Below are positions 35,617 to 44,338 of a DNA stretch of 64,000 nucleotides, piece after piece. The notes below the pieces were generated by a model, which saw only the letters and a list, made by a program, of their open reading frames with translations, was not told the origin of the DNA and did no database searches. Position 1 is the stretch's first letter. Every line of letters begins with the position of its first letter. The DNA is taken from contig CAVVPG010000002.1 of assembly GCA_963750075.1 (NCBI GenBank), positions 496,001-560,000 of the forward strand. Reading direction: 5' to 3'. Made by a program: the position numbers and the translations under genes. This DNA is from Bog-473 sp963750075 (lineage in GTDB: Bacteria; Actinomycetota; Acidimicrobiia; Acidimicrobiales; RAAP-2).

Positions 35617-36046
35617 ATGACCCTTGGACCAGTGAGCTACACGGTGATCGCGTTCCCGGGCAACCAGTTCAACGGGAACATCGTCCCCGAGGTCGAGAAG
35701 CTGGTCGCCAACGACGTGGTCAGGATCCTCGACCTGGTGTTCGTGATGAAGGACGAGAAGGGTGACACGATCAGCCTCGAGTTCGACCAGATGGACGAGC
35801 TGGCGGCCTTCGGCGACATCGAGGGCGAGGTGGGCGGCCTCGTCAACGACCGAGGACCTCGACCACGTGGCGTCGAACCTGCCGGCGGGGAACTCCGCCC
35901 TGGTCATCGTGTGGGAGGACCTGTGGGCCCTGCCCCTGGCCGAAGCGCTGCGCGGGTCCGGCGGGGTGCTGGTGGACAGCGCCCGCATCCCGGCCGACCT
36001 GGTCGAGGCGGCGTTCGCGGAGCTGGCGCAGGCACTGAAGAGCTGA
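35617..36046 (+). pseudogene. DUF6325-family gene with a single-base frameshift
   Basis: The first 78 codons read GPVSYTVIAFPGNQFNG, RILDLVFVMKDEKGD and GEVGGLVND, the DUF6325 N-terminal half. The second half is in the next frame (EDLDHVASNLPAGNSALVIVW, GGVLVDSARIPADLVEAAF) and ends at 36046. Removing one C at about 35851 joins them into a normal ~140-residue DUF6325 protein. Both halves are otherwise clean, so this is a very recent mutation, a programmed shift, or a sequencing/assembly error. DUF6325 has no known function but commonly neighbours SHOCT genes, as here. Confidence 0.85.
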
Positions 36047-36078
36047 GAACCGAGAGACAGAGGAAGGGAGCACCAACC

Positions 36079-36372
36079 ATGCCTATGAGGCGACGTCCCG
36101 TAATGCGGACGGTGGGAAGGACGGCGGTGATCGCCGGCACGGCGAGCGTCGTCGCCGGCGGGGTGAACCGACACCAGCAGCAGAAGTACGCCCAGCAGGA
36201 TGCGGCCGCGCAGCCCCAGCAGGCCCCCGTGCAAGACGCGGCACCCGCGGCGCCGGACTCGGACGAGCTGATCAACAAGCTCAAGGAGCTGGCCAACTTG
36301 AAGGAGCAGGGCATCCTGACCGAGGCGGAGTTCAACGATCAGAAGGCGAAGATCCTGGCCGAGATGTCCTGA
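36079..36372 (+). CDS. Small SHOCT-domain protein
   Basis: A 97-residue protein. The basic N-terminus (MPMRRRPVMRTVGRTAVIAG) leads into a short hydrophobic stretch, a Gln/Ala-rich linker, and a C-terminal SHOCT domain (ELINKLKELANLKEQGILTEAEFNDQKAKILAEM). It starts 32 bases after the DUF6325 stop with AGGAAGGGAG upstream, so the two are co-transcribed. A strong hairpin follows 45 bases after its stop. Function unknown; SHOCT helices are thought to mediate oligomerisation or membrane-protein partnering. Confidence 0.88.
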   Translation: MPMRRRPVMRTVGRTAVIAGTASVVAGGVNRHQQQKYAQQDAAAQPQQAPVQDAAPAAPDSDELINKLKELANLKEQGILTEAEFNDQKAKILAEMS

Positions 36373-36417
36373 TTCCGGGGCAACAGGTGTCGGCCTCGGC
36401 CGGCGGATCTGCGACAG

Positions 36418-36441
36418 AGCGGCACCCTCCGGGGTGCCGCT
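36418..36441 (+). terminator. Strong GC hairpin terminator after the SHOCT cluster
   Basis: AGCGGCACCC (36418-36427) pairs perfectly with GGGTGCCGCT (36432-36441) over a TCCG loop, a 10-base stem. It ends the transcript of the SHOCT/DUF6325 genes. No U-run follows, which is usual for high-GC actinobacterial terminators. Confidence 0.85.
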
Positions 36442-36579
36442 TGCGCGTGTCCGGTTCGTCAATTGTCGTTCACTCCTCGCAATGGTCCACGGGGCCGGTC
36501 ACCCTCGGCTTGGTCGCCGCAATGACGGGGGTTTTGCCAGCCAGAGCCTCGGGTAGTGCACTGGGCGAGGGAGGGCTGT

Positions 36580-36888
36580 ATGCACATCGAGCGGCACGAA
36601 CTCATGCGCTCAGCGAGCAGGCGGGCGCGGCGGGCACGGAGAACCACGGGGAGGATCCTGGTCTCCGCCCTCGGCTTCGGCATGGCCTACTACTTCGACA
36701 CGGAGAACGGCACGGCACGGCGCAAGCAGCTTCAACAGTGGCTGCAGCGAGCCGTCCGCAACGTCGACTCCGTGTTGACGTCCGAAGTCGGGGACCCGCC
36801 GCCTGTCTTCCATCCCATGATGCGAGGGCTCCGGGCGACGGATTCCTCGCCGTCCGAGCCCGAGCGCGTCGAGGTTACAGCGCGTTGA
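36580..36888 (+). CDS. Small basic membrane-associated protein (YtxH-like appearance)
   Basis: A 102-residue protein with an Arg-rich start (SASRRARRARRTTGR). One short hydrophobic segment (ILVSALGFGMAYYFD) and a helix with GTARRKQLQQWLQRAV resemble YtxH-like small stress proteins. GGGAGGG precedes ATG 36580. It follows the hairpin terminator, so it has its own promoter. Assignment is tentative. Confidence 0.6.
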   Translation: MHIERHELMRSASRRARRARRTTGRILVSALGFGMAYYFDTENGTARRKQLQQWLQRAVRNVDSVLTSEVGDPPPVFHPMMRGLRATDSSPSEPERVEVTAR

Positions 36889-37033
36889 CCCGGGCCCCGG
36901 CCCGGCCCGACGGCGGTCGGGTCCTGGTCGGGGCGCAATTCGAGGCCCCACCGGGCGGGTCGGTCGAGTCGACCCGAGCCCTCGATCGGAGGCCCCGCCG
37001 GTAACGTAAGCCGGATGTGGCCGACCGACACCG

Positions 37034-39598
37034 GTGGCGGGGACATCCCGGTCCGCCCCGGCGCGCTCTCGGTTGTGCGTGCCTGACGACCTGGCATCCG
37101 ACGCCGTGGGCGTGGAGGATCCGCCGCTGACCGAGACGGAGCCGGCGCCCGCGCGGGACCCCGGGTCCCGGACCCGCTGGTGGTGGGTGCCCGGGGCGAT
37201 CACCGTCATCACGATCGCCGGCGTCATCGTGGTCACGCTGTCGCAGCTCCATCCGCTCATGCTGCTCACGGACACGACGACGACCGGTGGCGACACGGGC
37301 GCGCACATCGCCATGCCCAAGTACCTCGAGACGCTGCTGAGCCATGGTCAGCTCACCGGCTGGTACCCGGGCTGGTACGACGGCATGCCGCTCTACACCT
37401 TCTACTTCACGCTCCCCGACGTCTTCATCGCCATCGCGGGGTGGATCATCCCCTACGACATCGCGTTCAAGTTGGGCACGATCCTCGGATCGGTCCTGTT
37501 GCCCGTCTGTGCCTGGGCGTGCGGCCGCTTCTTCCGGTTGCGCCCACCCATCCCCACCATCCTGGCGGCGGCCACCTTGCCGTTCCTCTTCGACTACACG
37601 TTCACGATCTACGGCGGCAACCTCTTCTCCACGCTGGCGGGGGAGTACTCGTTTTCCTTCAGCCTGTCGCTGGCCGTGCTGTTCCTGGGCCTCTTCGCGT
37701 GTGGGGTGCGGGAGGGGAAGTACCGAGGCTGGGCTGCGATCGTGCTGGCCGGCTGCGTGCTGTCGCACATCATCCCGGGCATGTACGCCCTGGGGGGCGC
37801 GGTCGTCCTCACGATCCTGGAGCTGCTCCCCGCCCGCTGGGGGATCGCCGACTCCCGGCTCCTGCTGTGGCGCAACGACGCCGCCGAGAAGGTTCCCTGG
37901 ACGCGCACCCTGTGGTGGGCCGGCTCGACGGTGGGCATCGGGCTGCTGCTCTCGGGCTGGTGGCTCATCCCCTTCGGGCTCGAGCACGCCTACACGACCT
38001 CCATGGGCTACACGAACGTGGAGGGATGGGCCCAGTACTTCCGCGAGGCCGACACGTGGGCGCTGGTCCTCGCCGGCCTCGGCGCCGTCACGGCCTTCCT
38101 TGTGCGCAGCCGCTTCGGCATCACCCTCACCGTGCTCGGGATCGTGTCGGCTTTGGCCACCGCGGCCGACCCCCAGGGCAGCCTCTACAACGTCCGGTTG
38201 CTGCCACTCTGGTTCATCTCGGTGTACCTCATGGCGGCCTGGGCCTTCGGGACCGGCTGCATCGCCGTCGCGCAGTGGTGGCGGCGGTGGCGCACCCGGC
38301 TGTGGGAGGCGCAGGCGGAGGTGGCCCCGTGGGCGGAGGGCCCCGGGGCGCAGCGACCGTGGGAGGAGCCGCGGACCCCGGGTGAGGTCGCCGCCGACGC
38401 CGGCTACCTCCTGGTCCCCCGGCGCGAGCCGTCGCCGCGCTGGGCCCCGGCCGCGGTCAGCGGCGCCGTGGTGGGTCTCGTCGCCGTGATGGTGATCGTG
38501 GCGGCCCCCTTCGTGGTCCAGCCGTCGTCCGTGGTGCACGTCGGGACCAACGAGGTGACCAACTGGTCGGTTCTCAACTACGCCGGCTATGAGGGGCAGC
38601 CGGCCTACCCCGAGTACCGCTCGGTGATCCGGACCATGGAGGCGGTCAGCAGGCGCTACGGCTGCGGGCGTGCCATGTGGGAGTACAGCGACACCGAGCA
38701 GCGCTTCGGCACGCCCGAGTCCCTCATGCTGCTCCCGTACTGGACCAACGGGTGCGTCGACTCCATGGAGGGCCTCCTCTTCGAGTCCTCGACGACGACG
38801 CCGTATCACTTCATCAACCAGGCCGAGCTGTCGGCGGGGCCCTCCGACCCGGAGGTCGGGCTGCCCTACGGCCCGCTCGACGTGACGCTGGGGGTCCAGC
38901 ACCTCCAGCTGCTCGGCGTGAAGTACTTCATGGCGGAGACGGCGCAGGTGGAGAAGGAGGCCAATGCGGACCCGGCCCTGAAGTTCGTGGCTTCGACCGG
39001 ACCCTGGCCGGCCAACGCCGGCGCCTCCGCCACGAGCACCACGTGGGACATCTACGTCGTGCGCAACTCGCCCCTGGTGACGCCCCTGGCCAACGATCCC
39101 GTCGTGCTCTCCGGCGTGAACCCGTCGCCGGCGGGCTGGCTCGACCCCTCGCTGGCCTGGTACGACGATCCGAGCCGATGGAACGTGGAGCTCGCACAGA
39201 GCGGCCCGGCCTCGTGGCCGCGGACCTCGGTCAGCGACATCCACTCCAGCGTCAAGCACGTCGGGACGACCCAGGTGAGCGCGGTGACACAGGGCGACTC
39301 GTCCATCAGCTTCCACGTCTCACGGGTCGGCACACCGGTACTCGTCAAGGTCTCCTATTTCCCGAACTGGCACGCGAGCGGTGCCGAGGGGCCGTGGCGC
39401 GTGACGCCGAACCTGATGGTGGTGGTGCCGACCAGCCACGACGTGACGCTCACCTACGGACGGTCGGCCGCCGACGACCTCGGCCAGCTGGCGACGCTGA
39501 TCGGGCTGGTCGCCCTCCTCGTCCTGTTCGTCGTGCCGGCGGTGCGGCGCTGGAGGCGCGGCCGGTTCGATGAGACAAAAGGGACACAAAGTGTCTAA
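37034..39598 (+). CDS. Large GT-C-like membrane protein (6-pyruvoyl-tetrahydropterin-synthase-related family)
   Basis: An ~854-residue polytopic membrane protein. After helix 1 an extracytoplasmic loop reads GGDTGAHIAMPKYLETLLSH, then GWYPGWYDGMPLYTFYFTLP. The acidic residues sit where GT-C glycosyltransferases have catalytic Asp, and this loop is the hallmark of the PTPS-related membrane family. About ten more helices and a large extracytoplasmic C-terminal domain follow (about 510-800), with a last helix near the end. It likely transfers sugar from a polyprenyl carrier to a cell-surface glycan (inference). The start is uncertain: GTG 37034, 37079 or 37112. Its end overlaps the operator of the next TetR gene. 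Confidence 0.8.
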   Translation: MAGTSRSAPARSRLCVPDDLASDAVGVEDPPLTETEPAPARDPGSRTRWWWVPGAITVITIAGVIVVTLSQLHPLMLLTDTTTTGGDTGAHIAMPKYLETLLSHGQLTGWYPGWYDGMPLYTFYFTLPDVFIAIAGWIIPYDIAFKLGTILGSVLLPVCAWACGRFFRLRPPIPTILAAATLPFLFDYTFTIYGGNLFSTLAGEYSFSFSLSLAVLFLGLFACGVREGKYRGWAAIVLAGCVLSHIIPGMYALGGAVVLTILELLPARWGIADSRLLLWRNDAAEKVPWTRTLWWAGSTVGIGLLLSGWWLIPFGLEHAYTTSMGYTNVEGWAQYFREADTWALVLAGLGAVTAFLVRSRFGITLTVLGIVSALATAADPQGSLYNVRLLPLWFISVYLMAAWAFGTGCIAVAQWWRRWRTRLWEAQAEVAPWAEGPGAQRPWEEPRTPGEVAADAGYLLVPRREPSPRWAPAAVSGAVVGLVAVMVIVAAPFVVQPSSVVHVGTNEVTNWSVLNYAGYEGQPAYPEYRSVIRTMEAVSRRYGCGRAMWEYSDTEQRFGTPESLMLLPYWTNGCVDSMEGLLFESSTTTPYHFINQAELSAGPSDPEVGLPYGPLDVTLGVQHLQLLGVKYFMAETAQVEKEANADPALKFVASTGPWPANAGASATSTTWDIYVVRNSPLVTPLANDPVVLSGVNPSPAGWLDPSLAWYDDPSRWNVELAQSGPASWPRTSVSDIHSSVKHVGTTQVSAVTQGDSSISFHVSRVGTPVLVKVSYFPNWHASGAEGPWRVTPNLMVVVPTSHDVTLTYGRSAADDLGQLATLIGLVALLVLFVVPAVRRWRRGRFDETKGTQSV

Positions 39599-39605
39599 TA
39601 TGTCC
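39582..39605. promoter_or_regulatory. Putative TetR-type operator upstream of the TetR-P450 operon
   Basis: GACAC-AAA-GTGTC at 39583-39595 is a perfect 5-base-arm palindrome. A second pairing, GGACA (39582) with TGTCC (39601-39605), overlaps it. The site ends four bases before the TetR ATG at 39610 and starts inside the end of the previous gene. Autoregulation is inferred. Confidence 0.55.
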
Positions 39606-39609
39606 TGCC

Positions 39610-40212
39610 ATGACGGTGATCCTGCCGGCGGCGGGCGCGGAGCTGGGCACCGCTTCCCTCCGCGAGTTCAGCCCCACTGAAGAGCGGATCCTCACAGCCG
39701 CACTGGGTCTCATCGGCCGGCGTGGCGTCCGTCGACTCGGTATGCAGGAGATCGCCGAGTCCGCCGGGGTCTCGCGGGGCACCCTCTACCGCTACTTCCC
39801 GAGCAAGGACCACGTGCTCTCGGCGGCGGCCGACTTCGACGAGCGCCGCTTCAGCCTCGGCCTCGACGAGGTGCTCGCCACCACCCGCGGGCCGGAGGAC
39901 CGCATCGGGGCCTTCATGGCGTACTCGTTCGAATTCATCCGCACGCACCCCTGCCGTCCTCTGTTCGAGTCCGAGTCCGGGTTCGTCATGGGGTACCTGC
40001 TCGAACACCTCCCATCCCTGCGGGCAGAGCTCGTGCACCGGCTCGGGGACGCTCTCGACACGGTGCCCGCCGTGGCGGCCGGCGCGCTCGACCGCCGGCA
40101 ACTGGTCGACGTCATCGTGCGGCTCTTCGCCGCCAGCTGGATCATCCCCGAGTCCGACGAGGCCTCGCTCGTGCAGTCCATCAATCGCATCCTGCAAATC
40201 GCACCCGCCTGA
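39610..40212 (+). CDS. TetR/AcrR-family regulator, co-transcribed with a P450
   Basis: A 200-residue TetR protein with helix-turn-helix GMQEIAESAGVSRGTLYRYFPSKDHVL at about residues 42-68 and a ligand domain. Only 15 bases separate its stop from the P450 start, so both are on one transcript, unlike the divergent TetR-P450 pairs on the left of the window. A palindrome precedes it. It probably controls the P450 in response to its substrate. Confidence 0.92.
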   Translation: MTVILPAAGAELGTASLREFSPTEERILTAALGLIGRRGVRRLGMQEIAESAGVSRGTLYRYFPSKDHVLSAAADFDERRFSLGLDEVLATTRGPEDRIGAFMAYSFEFIRTHPCRPLFESESGFVMGYLLEHLPSLRAELVHRLGDALDTVPAVAAGALDRRQLVDVIVRLFAASWIIPESDEASLVQSINRILQIAPA

Positions 40213-40227
40213 CACAAGGAGAACCAC

Positions 40228-41451
40228 GTGGAGACCGAGACCGCGACTGACACGCCCGCCGACGACGGCAGTCCGTTTGCCGCGATGGACCCGGAGATGG
40301 CGGCGCACCCGCAGCCGATCTTCAAAGCGATGCGCGAGGTTCCGGTCATGCCCATCGACCTGACGGCGGGCCGCGGCGTGCTCTTGTCGCGCAAGGCGGA
40401 GATCGACGAGGCGCTCCGCCACCCCGAGATCTTCTCGTCGAACATGGACGCGGTGGACCTCAGGAACAAGCGCCCCATGATCCCGCTGCAGATCGACCCG
40501 CCGGAGCACAAGAAGTACCGCAAACTCCTCGACCCTCTCTTCTCCCCGCACAAGATGGCGCCGATGGACGACGAGGTCTCGGCCCTCGTGAACCAGCTCA
40601 TCGACGGCTTCGTCGACCGGGGCGAGGTGGACTTCGCCAAGGAGTTCTCCATTCCCTTCCCCTCCCAGGTCTTCCTGACCCTCCTGGGTCTGCCGCTCGA
40701 CGAGCTCGACCGCTTCCTCACCATGAAGGACGGCATCATCCGCCCCGACCACGTCACCGGCAAGCTGTACGGGTCGCAGGAGGCCCGTGACTACCAGCAG
40801 AAGATCGCCGACTCGGTCTACGACTACTTCAACGAGATCCTCGACCAGCGGGAGGTGGAACGGCGGGGCGACCTGTTGTCGCACTTCCTCGATGCCGAGG
40901 TCGAGGGCGACCGGCTCACCCGCGAGGACATCCTCGACATCTGCTTCCTGTTCCTCATCGCCGGCCTCGACACGGTCACCGCCACGCTCGACTGCATGTT
41001 CGCCTTCCTGGCCCAGAACCCCGAGCAGCGGCGCCAGCTCGTCGACGACCCTTCACTGATCCCGAACGCGATCGAGGAGCTCCTGCGCTGGGAGACGCCG
41101 GTCATGGGCGTGGCCCGGGTGGCCGTGCAGGACACCGAGCTCGCTGGGTGCCCCGTCCATGCGGGCGACCAGATCATGATCATGATCGGCTCGGCCAACA
41201 CCGACGAGGCCGAGTTCCCCGACGCCGACGAGGTGCGCTTCGACCGCGAGGTCAACCGCCACATCGCCTTCGGCGGTGGCATCCACCGCTGCCTCGGGTC
41301 GAACCTGGCCCGGCTCGAGCTGCGGGTCGCGTTGCGGGAGTGGCACAAGCGGATACCGGACTACGAAGTCGAGCCGGGCCACACGCTGGTCTACACGTCG
41401 GGCATCCGGTCCATCGACCACTTCCCGATGCGCTTCAGCGCGTCGGGGTGA
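40228..41451 (+). CDS. Cytochrome P450
   Basis: A 407-residue P450 from GTG 40228 with AAGGAGA upstream. It has the I-helix AGLDTVTA, the ExxR in EELLRWETPVMG, and the heme loop FGGGIHRCLGS with Cys355. It is very similar in layout and motifs to the P450 at 2400 and is probably its paralogue, with distinct regulation. The last 17 bases overlap the end of the converging PH-domain gene. Redox partners are not adjacent. The substrate is likely a terpenoid, steroid or alkane-like compound (inference from family trends). Confidence 0.95.
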   Translation: METETATDTPADDGSPFAAMDPEMAAHPQPIFKAMREVPVMPIDLTAGRGVLLSRKAEIDEALRHPEIFSSNMDAVDLRNKRPMIPLQIDPPEHKKYRKLLDPLFSPHKMAPMDDEVSALVNQLIDGFVDRGEVDFAKEFSIPFPSQVFLTLLGLPLDELDRFLTMKDGIIRPDHVTGKLYGSQEARDYQQKIADSVYDYFNEILDQREVERRGDLLSHFLDAEVEGDRLTREDILDICFLFLIAGLDTVTATLDCMFAFLAQNPEQRRQLVDDPSLIPNAIEELLRWETPVMGVARVAVQDTELAGCPVHAGDQIMIMIGSANTDEAEFPDADEVRFDREVNRHIAFGGGIHRCLGSNLARLELRVALREWHKRIPDYEVEPGHTLVYTSGIRSIDHFPMRFSASG

Positions 41452-42916
41452 CTTCTGAGCTGCGCCGACCTCCGTCAGCGACGTGCTCGGTCCAGCGGCC
41501 CTCGTGCCAGTAGCGGTGCTCGTGCCGGCCCGACGGGTCGGGGTACCAGCCTGAGGGAGCCGCGTCCGCGGCTCCGTGGCCGTTCGACGCCGCCGGTGCC
41601 GTGCGGCGGTGCAGCCGGGCCAAGCGGCTCAGCTCGGACAGCTCCTCGACGAGCTGGTCCGCCTCGCCCACCTCCCGGTCCCTGAATTCGGCCCGTGCCC
41701 GCTTTCCGGCCACGTCGACGTGGACGGTCGCGAGCCCGAGCGGCCGCTGCGCCGGGCCCTGCACGCGCCGGATGCTCTGCGATTTCTCGAGGGGCACCCA
41801 GGTCGTGGCGCGGTTGAGCCTTCCCGTCACGCAGACGGCGTGCGCGCCGTCGTGGCCCGCCGAGAGGAAGTGGAAGCTCAGCGGCGCCTTGAAGCGGGCC
41901 CGCCACGGCGGCGGCGTGCGCGCCGGGTCGGGGCCGCCGAGCAACCGGACGAGGAGGTGCCAGGCGTCCTGTTGTGAGCCGACCGGAAGGAGAGCCTTGC
42001 GCACGACGCTCGTGCCCTCACCCCGCTGGTTGCGTGCCGTCGCCCCGGCGATGTCCACCTCCAGACGGCACCACCCGAAGGGCCGCCAGAGCAGGGGCTC
42101 CACCTGGCGGACCGCTTGGATCCGGCCGTAGGGAACCGTCTCGGAGATCGTCTGCAGGAGCCCGCGCCGGATGCGCACGCCTTCGGGCCCCTCCACCGCG
42201 ATGAACCCGTACTGGCCCGAGAGCCGACGCCACACGACGCCGGCGAAGCTGAGGAGGTAGACGGCGAGGAAGCCGGCCGCCGCGGCCGCCGTCCTCGGTT
42301 CGAACTGGTCGAGGACCGCCAGCGTCGCAACGGTCCCGACCAGGACGATGCTGACGAGGGAGAGCAGGACCGAGCCGAGCAGGCGGCCCGTCGTCACGCT
42401 CGCCATGGGAAGCCCCGTGTTGCTCGACACGGCGAGGTCGGTCTCGCGGTGACCGGACAGCAGCACGAGCCGGAGCTCGGCCGCCTCGGACTCGGCCAGG
42501 TAGGCCAGCTTGCCGTCGGTCGACCCCGACCCGGCCAGCCGGATGCGCACCTCGGACACGCCGAGCAAGCGGGCGAGCAGCGGGCGGACGATGTCGACCG
42601 CCTGGATGCGCGCCAACGGGAGGCGGCGCGAGTCCTTCCGGATCAGGCCTGTCTCGATCCGGAGCGTGTCCCCCTCGAAGCGCCAGCGGGTGACCATCCA
42701 GTGGATGTAGCCGTAGAGGGCAGAGACCAGGGTGATCACGACGAGGTAGTCGGTCTCGACCGTGCCGTTCTCCGCCTTCGAGTGCACGGTGGAGACGAGG
42801 AACAGGAACGCGAGTGCGGGGAGGAGGCGGCCGACGCGCGCCACCGGCGAGAGCGGGTGGAGGCGACGCCACCCGTCGTGGGGGAGCGGGACATCGGGCC
42901 GATCGTCGGCCGTCAC
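41435..42916 (-). CDS. PH-domain (YdbT-like) membrane protein with C-terminal DUF2510
   Basis: A 493-residue protein with paired helices (LLPALAFLFLVSTVH and ITLVSALYGYIHWMV) and repeated bacterial PH-like segments (ETGLIRKDSRRLPLARIQAVDIVRP, then RRGLLQTISETVPYGRIQAVRQVEP). It ends with a DUF2510 motif (SGWYPDPSGRHEHRYW). GTG 42916 overlaps the upstream PH gene's stop by four bases (GTGA). The pair matches the YdbS/YdbT arrangement known in Bacillus, implicated in envelope resistance. The extra DUF2510 tail is unusual for YdbT. Confidence 0.9.
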   Translation of the reverse strand: MTADDRPDVPLPHDGWRRLHPLSPVARVGRLLPALAFLFLVSTVHSKAENGTVETDYLVVITLVSALYGYIHWMVTRWRFEGDTLRIETGLIRKDSRRLPLARIQAVDIVRPLLARLLGVSEVRIRLAGSGSTDGKLAYLAESEAAELRLVLLSGHRETDLAVSSNTGLPMASVTTGRLLGSVLLSLVSIVLVGTVATLAVLDQFEPRTAAAAAGFLAVYLLSFAGVVWRRLSGQYGFIAVEGPEGVRIRRGLLQTISETVPYGRIQAVRQVEPLLWRPFGWCRLEVDIAGATARNQRGEGTSVVRKALLPVGSQQDAWHLLVRLLGGPDPARTPPPWRARFKAPLSFHFLSAGHDGAHAVCVTGRLNRATTWVPLEKSQSIRRVQGPAQRPLGLATVHVDVAGKRARAEFRDREVGEADQLVEELSELSRLARLHRRTAPAASNGHGAADAAPSGWYPDPSGRHEHRYWHEGRWTEHVADGGRRSSEVTPTR

Positions 42917-43392
42917 ATTCCCGCCGCCATCGACTCGCCCAGCTCGGTCAGCCGGTCCCGGAGCCGCGCCGCCTCCTCCTTCTCCAGGCCGGGAATGCGG
43001 GCGTCGCTGGCCGCGGCCGCCGTGTGCAGCTTCACGGTCGAGAGGTGGAACAGGCGCTCGACCGGCCCGGCGGTGACCTCGACGAATTGCATCCGGCCGT
43101 AGGGCACCACCGACAGGCGCTGCACCATGACACCCCGCGCCACGATCAGGTCCTCGTGGCGCTCCTGGTAGCGCCAGGCGCGGTAGCGGCGTTGCACGAA
43201 CCACGAGCACGCCGCACCCAGCACCACCATCACGGCGACACTGATGCCCCCCGCCCGGGGGCCGAGCGCCGCCAGGAAGACGAGCCCGAAGAACGCGGCG
43301 AGCAGGAACGTGACGGTGGCCAGCTCGGCCCGGCGCATGCGCCACAGCCGCGGCGACGGGCGGAGCCAGGACTGATCCTCGGGCGCGGTCAC
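42913..43392 (-). CDS. PH-domain (YdbS-like) membrane protein
   Basis: A protein of about 159 residues with two hydrophobic helices (ELATVTFLLAAFFGLVFLAAL and ISVAVMVVLGAACSWFV) and one bacterial PH domain (EDLIVARGVMVQRLSVVPYGRMQFVEV). GTG 43392 is the likely start; 43434 is possible. Together with the next gene it forms a translationally coupled YdbS-YdbT-like pair. It is divergent from the SCO6745-type gene. Confidence 0.85.
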   Translation of the reverse strand: MTAPEDQSWLRPSPRLWRMRRAELATVTFLLAAFFGLVFLAALGPRAGGISVAVMVVLGAACSWFVQRRYRAWRYQERHEDLIVARGVMVQRLSVVPYGRMQFVEVTAGPVERLFHLSTVKLHTAAAASDARIPGLEKEEAARLRDRLTELGESMAAGM

Positions 43393-43475
43393 GGACAAGA
43401 CGTTACGGGGAGCGCCCTCGGCGTAGGGTGGCAATTGTGCCCGGATTGCGCGGCCCCAGGACGAGGCAGCTCGCC

Positions 43476-44330
43476 ATGGCCCTCGAGCCCGTGGCGGGCC
43501 AGGTGTACTTCGCCCCCGAGTGCCACGCGGCCTACGCCGAGCTGGGGTTCTCCCCGAGTCCCGGTTCGCTGGCCGGGGGCGTGCAGCTGCCCGACGGCCC
43601 GGCCTACTTCACGAGCCGCGGCTCGGTGATGGGGCAGGTGCCCGGGCAGGTCGTGGCAGCGGCCTTCGCCGTGTTCAATCCCGAGGCCGTGGTGCCGTCC
43701 GTCGAGTTCGGCTGGGCGAGGGTGGACGCGCCCACCATGTGCGCCGCCCGGACGACCGGCGCCGTGCGCCAGCTCGTTCGCGTCCTCGGCGACGAGCCGG
43801 ACGGGCTCGACCGGGCCACCTCGCTGCTCTCCCGGGCTGTGGCGCCGCTGCGCCCGGAGGGCAAACCGCTGTTCGCCGGGCTCCTCAGCCTGGGGCTGCC
43901 GGGCGACCCGATGGGCGACATGTGGCGACTGGCCGACCTGTTGCGTGAGTACCGCGGCGACGCCCACACCGCCGCCTGGACGTCGGCCGGCCTCGACGCG
44001 ACGGAGGTCGGCCTGTTGACGGAGCTCTATTGGGGCCTCCCGATGCGCACCTACATCCGCACTCGTGCCTGGTCGGATCTCCAGCTCGACGAGGCCGAGG
44101 CCCGTCTGTCGGCGCGGGGCCTGGTGGCCGACGGTGCGCTCACCGGGGAAGGCCGGAGCCTGCGGGAGTCGGTCGAGGTGGCGACCGATGCGCAGTGCGA
44201 GGTGATGGTCGATGCGCTCGGCGACGGGTTCGCCGAGCTCATCGAGTTACTGGCCACATGGGGCGCGGCCGTGCGTGCCGCGGGCGGCTACCCGCCGCAG
44301 GGCCCCCACGACCTGGCGCCTCTGCGCTGA
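43476..44330 (+). CDS. SCO6745-family protein (helix-turn-helix-like)
   Basis: A 284-residue protein of the actinobacterial SCO6745 family. The start MALEPVAGQVYFAPECHAAY and the following GSMGQV-type segment are characteristic, and the C-terminal half resembles a winged-helix (LTELYWGLPMRTYIRTRAWSD, ARLSARGLVADGALTGEGRSL). This suggests a MarR-like DNA- or ligand-binding domain. The role is not established. It converges with the cupin gene, 8 bases between stops. Confidence 0.82.
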   Translation: MALEPVAGQVYFAPECHAAYAELGFSPSPGSLAGGVQLPDGPAYFTSRGSVMGQVPGQVVAAAFAVFNPEAVVPSVEFGWARVDAPTMCAARTTGAVRQLVRVLGDEPDGLDRATSLLSRAVAPLRPEGKPLFAGLLSLGLPGDPMGDMWRLADLLREYRGDAHTAAWTSAGLDATEVGLLTELYWGLPMRTYIRTRAWSDLQLDEAEARLSARGLVADGALTGEGRSLRESVEVATDAQCEVMVDALGDGFAELIELLATWGAAVRAAGGYPPQGPHDLAPLR

Positions 44331-44338
44331 CCCTGCGG

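Noticed and set aside
36875..39316. An 813-codon open frame on the minus strand
   Set aside because: It lies opposite the GT-C-like membrane gene and has the low-complexity Arg/Gly/His composition of GC-rich antisense frames.
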